A DNA stretch of 64,000 bases from Pseudomonas sp. B21-040 (lineage in GTDB: Bacteria; Pseudomonadota; Gammaproteobacteria; Pseudomonadales; Pseudomonadaceae). Every line of letters begins with the position of its first letter. Position 1 is the stretch's first letter. The notes under the pieces are model-generated. The model was given only the letters and a program-made list of their open reading frames with translations, made no database searches and was not told the origin of the DNA. This document shows, in pieces, positions 62,711-64,000 of the stretch. The DNA lies in contig NZ_CP087176.1 of assembly GCF_024748695.1 (NCBI RefSeq), forward strand, positions 3,341,501 to 3,405,500, given 5' to 3'. Position numbers and translations under genes: made by a program.

Positions 62711-63573
62711 CAATCGACACTCCGGGGAAACAGGCCACGCGGGCGCACGACCAGGATCAGCAGAAACACAAGGTGACCGGCGAGGATTTGCCAGCCGGGA
62801 TCGATTTTTGCGCCCAGGGTTTGCGCTACACCAAGGATCACCCCGCCTGCCAAGGTGCCCCACAGGCTGCCCAGGCCGCCGATGATCACCGCTTCGAAAC
62901 CGTACAAAAGCCGCGCCGGCCCCACGGTAGGGTCGAAACTGGTACGGATGGCCAGAAACACCCCGGCAATCGACACCACCGCCATCGCCAGCGCCATCGC
63001 CAGGCCAAAGATGTGCGCGTTGTTCACGCCCATCAGCCGTGCGGTGTGCTGGTCATCGGACGTGGCGCGAAACGCCCGCCCCAGCGAGGTTTTGTAGAAC
63101 AGCAATTGCAGGCCGCCAATGATCAGCAACGCGCTGCAAAACACGATCAGCGGCATCTCGCCCACGCTCAGGCTACCGATGCCGACACTGGCCACATCAA
63201 GATCGCCTTGGGACAGTTTCTGGCTGTCGGCGCTGAAAAATTCCAGCAGCACGTTCTGCACGATGATCGACAAACCAAAGGTCACCAGCAGTGGCGGCAG
63301 AATGTCCGTGCCCAGCGTGCGGTTGAGTAATAGCCGTTGCAGCAGGTAGCCGAAACAGAACATCAACGGCACGACGATCACCAGGCTCGCCAACGGACTG
63401 AACCCCAGATGATTGACCACCATCAGCGCCAGATAAGACGCCAGAACGATGAAGTCACCATGGGCGATATTGACCAGGCGCATGATGCCGAACATCAGCG
63501 ACAGCCCCACCGCGAACATCGCGTACAGGCCACCGAGCAACATGCCTTGAAGCAAAGTATTGAGCCATTCCAT
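62710..63573 (-). CDS. livH: Branched-chain amino acid type ABC transporter permease (LivH-like)
   Basis: This 287-residue permease has the LivH pattern: LLQGMLLGGLYAMFAVGLSL, LVNIAHGDFIVLASYLAL and VIIGGLGSLWGTLAGGVILG. It lies two bases after the stop of the ATPase gene and just before livM. It pairs with LivM as the membrane channel. The start at 63573 (MEWLNTLLQG) is preferred over an extension to 63678 that runs inside livF. Confidence 0.9.
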   Translation of the reverse strand: MEWLNTLLQGMLLGGLYAMFAVGLSLMFGIMRLVNIAHGDFIVLASYLALMVVNHLGFSPLASLVIVVPLMFCFGYLLQRLLLNRTLGTDILPPLLVTFGLSIIVQNVLLEFFSADSQKLSQGDLDVASVGIGSLSVGEMPLIVFCSALLIIGGLQLLFYKTSLGRAFRATSDDQHTARLMGVNNAHIFGLAMALAMAVVSIAGVFLAIRTSFDPTVGPARLLYGFEAVIIGGLGSLWGTLAGGVILGVAQTLGAKIDPGWQILAGHLVFLLILVVRPRGLFPRSVD

Positions 63574-63575
63574 CA

Positions 63576-64000
63576 CTAGATCCCGAAGTACGCGGCTTTG
63601 ATGTGTGTTTTGTCCGCATCCCCTGGCCGCCCGGTCAGGGACACGCGCCCTTCCTGGAAGCAATAGAAGCGGTCGCACACACTCAGCGCCTGATTGATGT
63701 CCTGCTCGACAAGAATCACCGTGGTGCCGTCAGCCTTGATCGACGGCAGCGCGGCATAGATGTCCTTGATCGTGGTCGGCGCCAGGCCCAGGCTGATCTC
63801 ATCGCACAACAGCAAGTGCGGGTTGGCCATCAAGCCCCGGCCAATCGCGACCATTTGCTGCTGGCCACCGGACAAGGCAGTGCCGGGGCGCTTGCGCAGT
63901 TTTTCCAGCACTGGAAACAGTTGGTAGATCCTGGCCAGCGTCCACGGTCCCGGGCGTTTGCTGTAGGCACCGATCAGCAGGTTTTCCTCAACCGACAGCG
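63576..64000 (-). CDS. livF: ABC transporter ATP-binding protein (LivF-like), 5' end cut by window edge
   Basis: The C-terminal 141 codons of a LivF-type ATPase are present. The ABC signature LSGGQQQMVAIGRGLMANPH, Walker B LLLCDEISLGLAPTTI and the H-loop-preceding VILVEQDINQALSVCDR are visible. The frame stays open to the right edge through LSVEENLLIGAY, so the Walker A part lies outside. A LivG partner and the binding protein are expected beyond the window. Confidence 0.9.
   Translation of the reverse strand, partial: LSVEENLLIGAYSKRPGPWTLARIYQLFPVLEKLRKRPGTALSGGQQQMVAIGRGLMANPHLLLCDEISLGLAPTTIKDIYAALPSIKADGTTVILVEQDINQALSVCDRFYCFQEGRVSLTGRPGDADKTHIKAAYFGI

Overview
The window reads as chromosome of a fluorescent-group Pseudomonas. 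It is GC-rich and densely coded, and it carries Pseudomonas-type extragenic palindromic repeats. Its gene families (polyamine uptake and gamma-glutamylation, cstA, NodT-type efflux, hap-type hydroquinone catabolism) fit that genus. No rRNA, tRNA or CRISPR array was seen. Assignments come from reading the protein sequences and recalling the families; no database search was run.

Bases 1-28,000 are mostly core metabolism and transport. In order they hold: a polyamine-binding protein (cut by the left edge) and a gamma-glutamylpolyamine synthetase with a divergent AraC regulator; an MscS channel; a NodT/HlyD/DUF2955 efflux operon; a NarL-type two-component system divergent from cstA and its small partner; a second MscS channel; PotE with an orphan solute-binding protein; a two-helix K+ channel; a PPK2 kinase; a SulP transporter; a YibH/YibI-like pair; an alcohol dehydrogenase; a TRIC/UPF0126 channel; a DUF985 cupin; and a thymidylate-kinase-like protein. 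Two decayed gene ends lie between genes, an AraC C-terminus and a probable amidohydrolase C-terminus.

Bases 28,109-53,506 are the centre of interest: one 18-gene minus-strand operon, most genes overlapping by 4 nt, encoding an extracellular contractile injection system (eCIS). It has one sheath, one tube, a gp26-like factor, a proline-rich protein, a DUF4255 cap, an AAA+ ATPase, a 92-residue unknown, a very large DUF4157 protein with an HNH-like motif, an Afp7-type tube protein, a LysM/gpX adaptor, separate gpD-like hub and gpV-like spike, a PAAR-like tip, gp25, two baseplate J/wedge proteins (one with an inserted PA14 domain), a tail-I protein and a DUF6519 protein, the last two with beta-helix-like parts. 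I see no tape-measure protein, fibre, lysis cassette or T6SS membrane-complex gene. Expected flow: baseplate genes build on the hub and spike, tube and sheath polymerise, DUF4255 caps the particle, AAA+ assists, and the DUF4157 protein is the best cargo candidate.

Bases 54,030-64,000 hold a LprI/MliC-like lysozyme-inhibitor gene and then, all on the minus strand, livF-livH-livM, a LysR regulator and hapC-D-E-F-G-H-I. The hap genes convert hydroquinone through 4-hydroxymuconic semialdehyde and maleylacetate to beta-ketoadipate. A perfect 11-3-11 palindrome between lysR and hapC is the likely operator.
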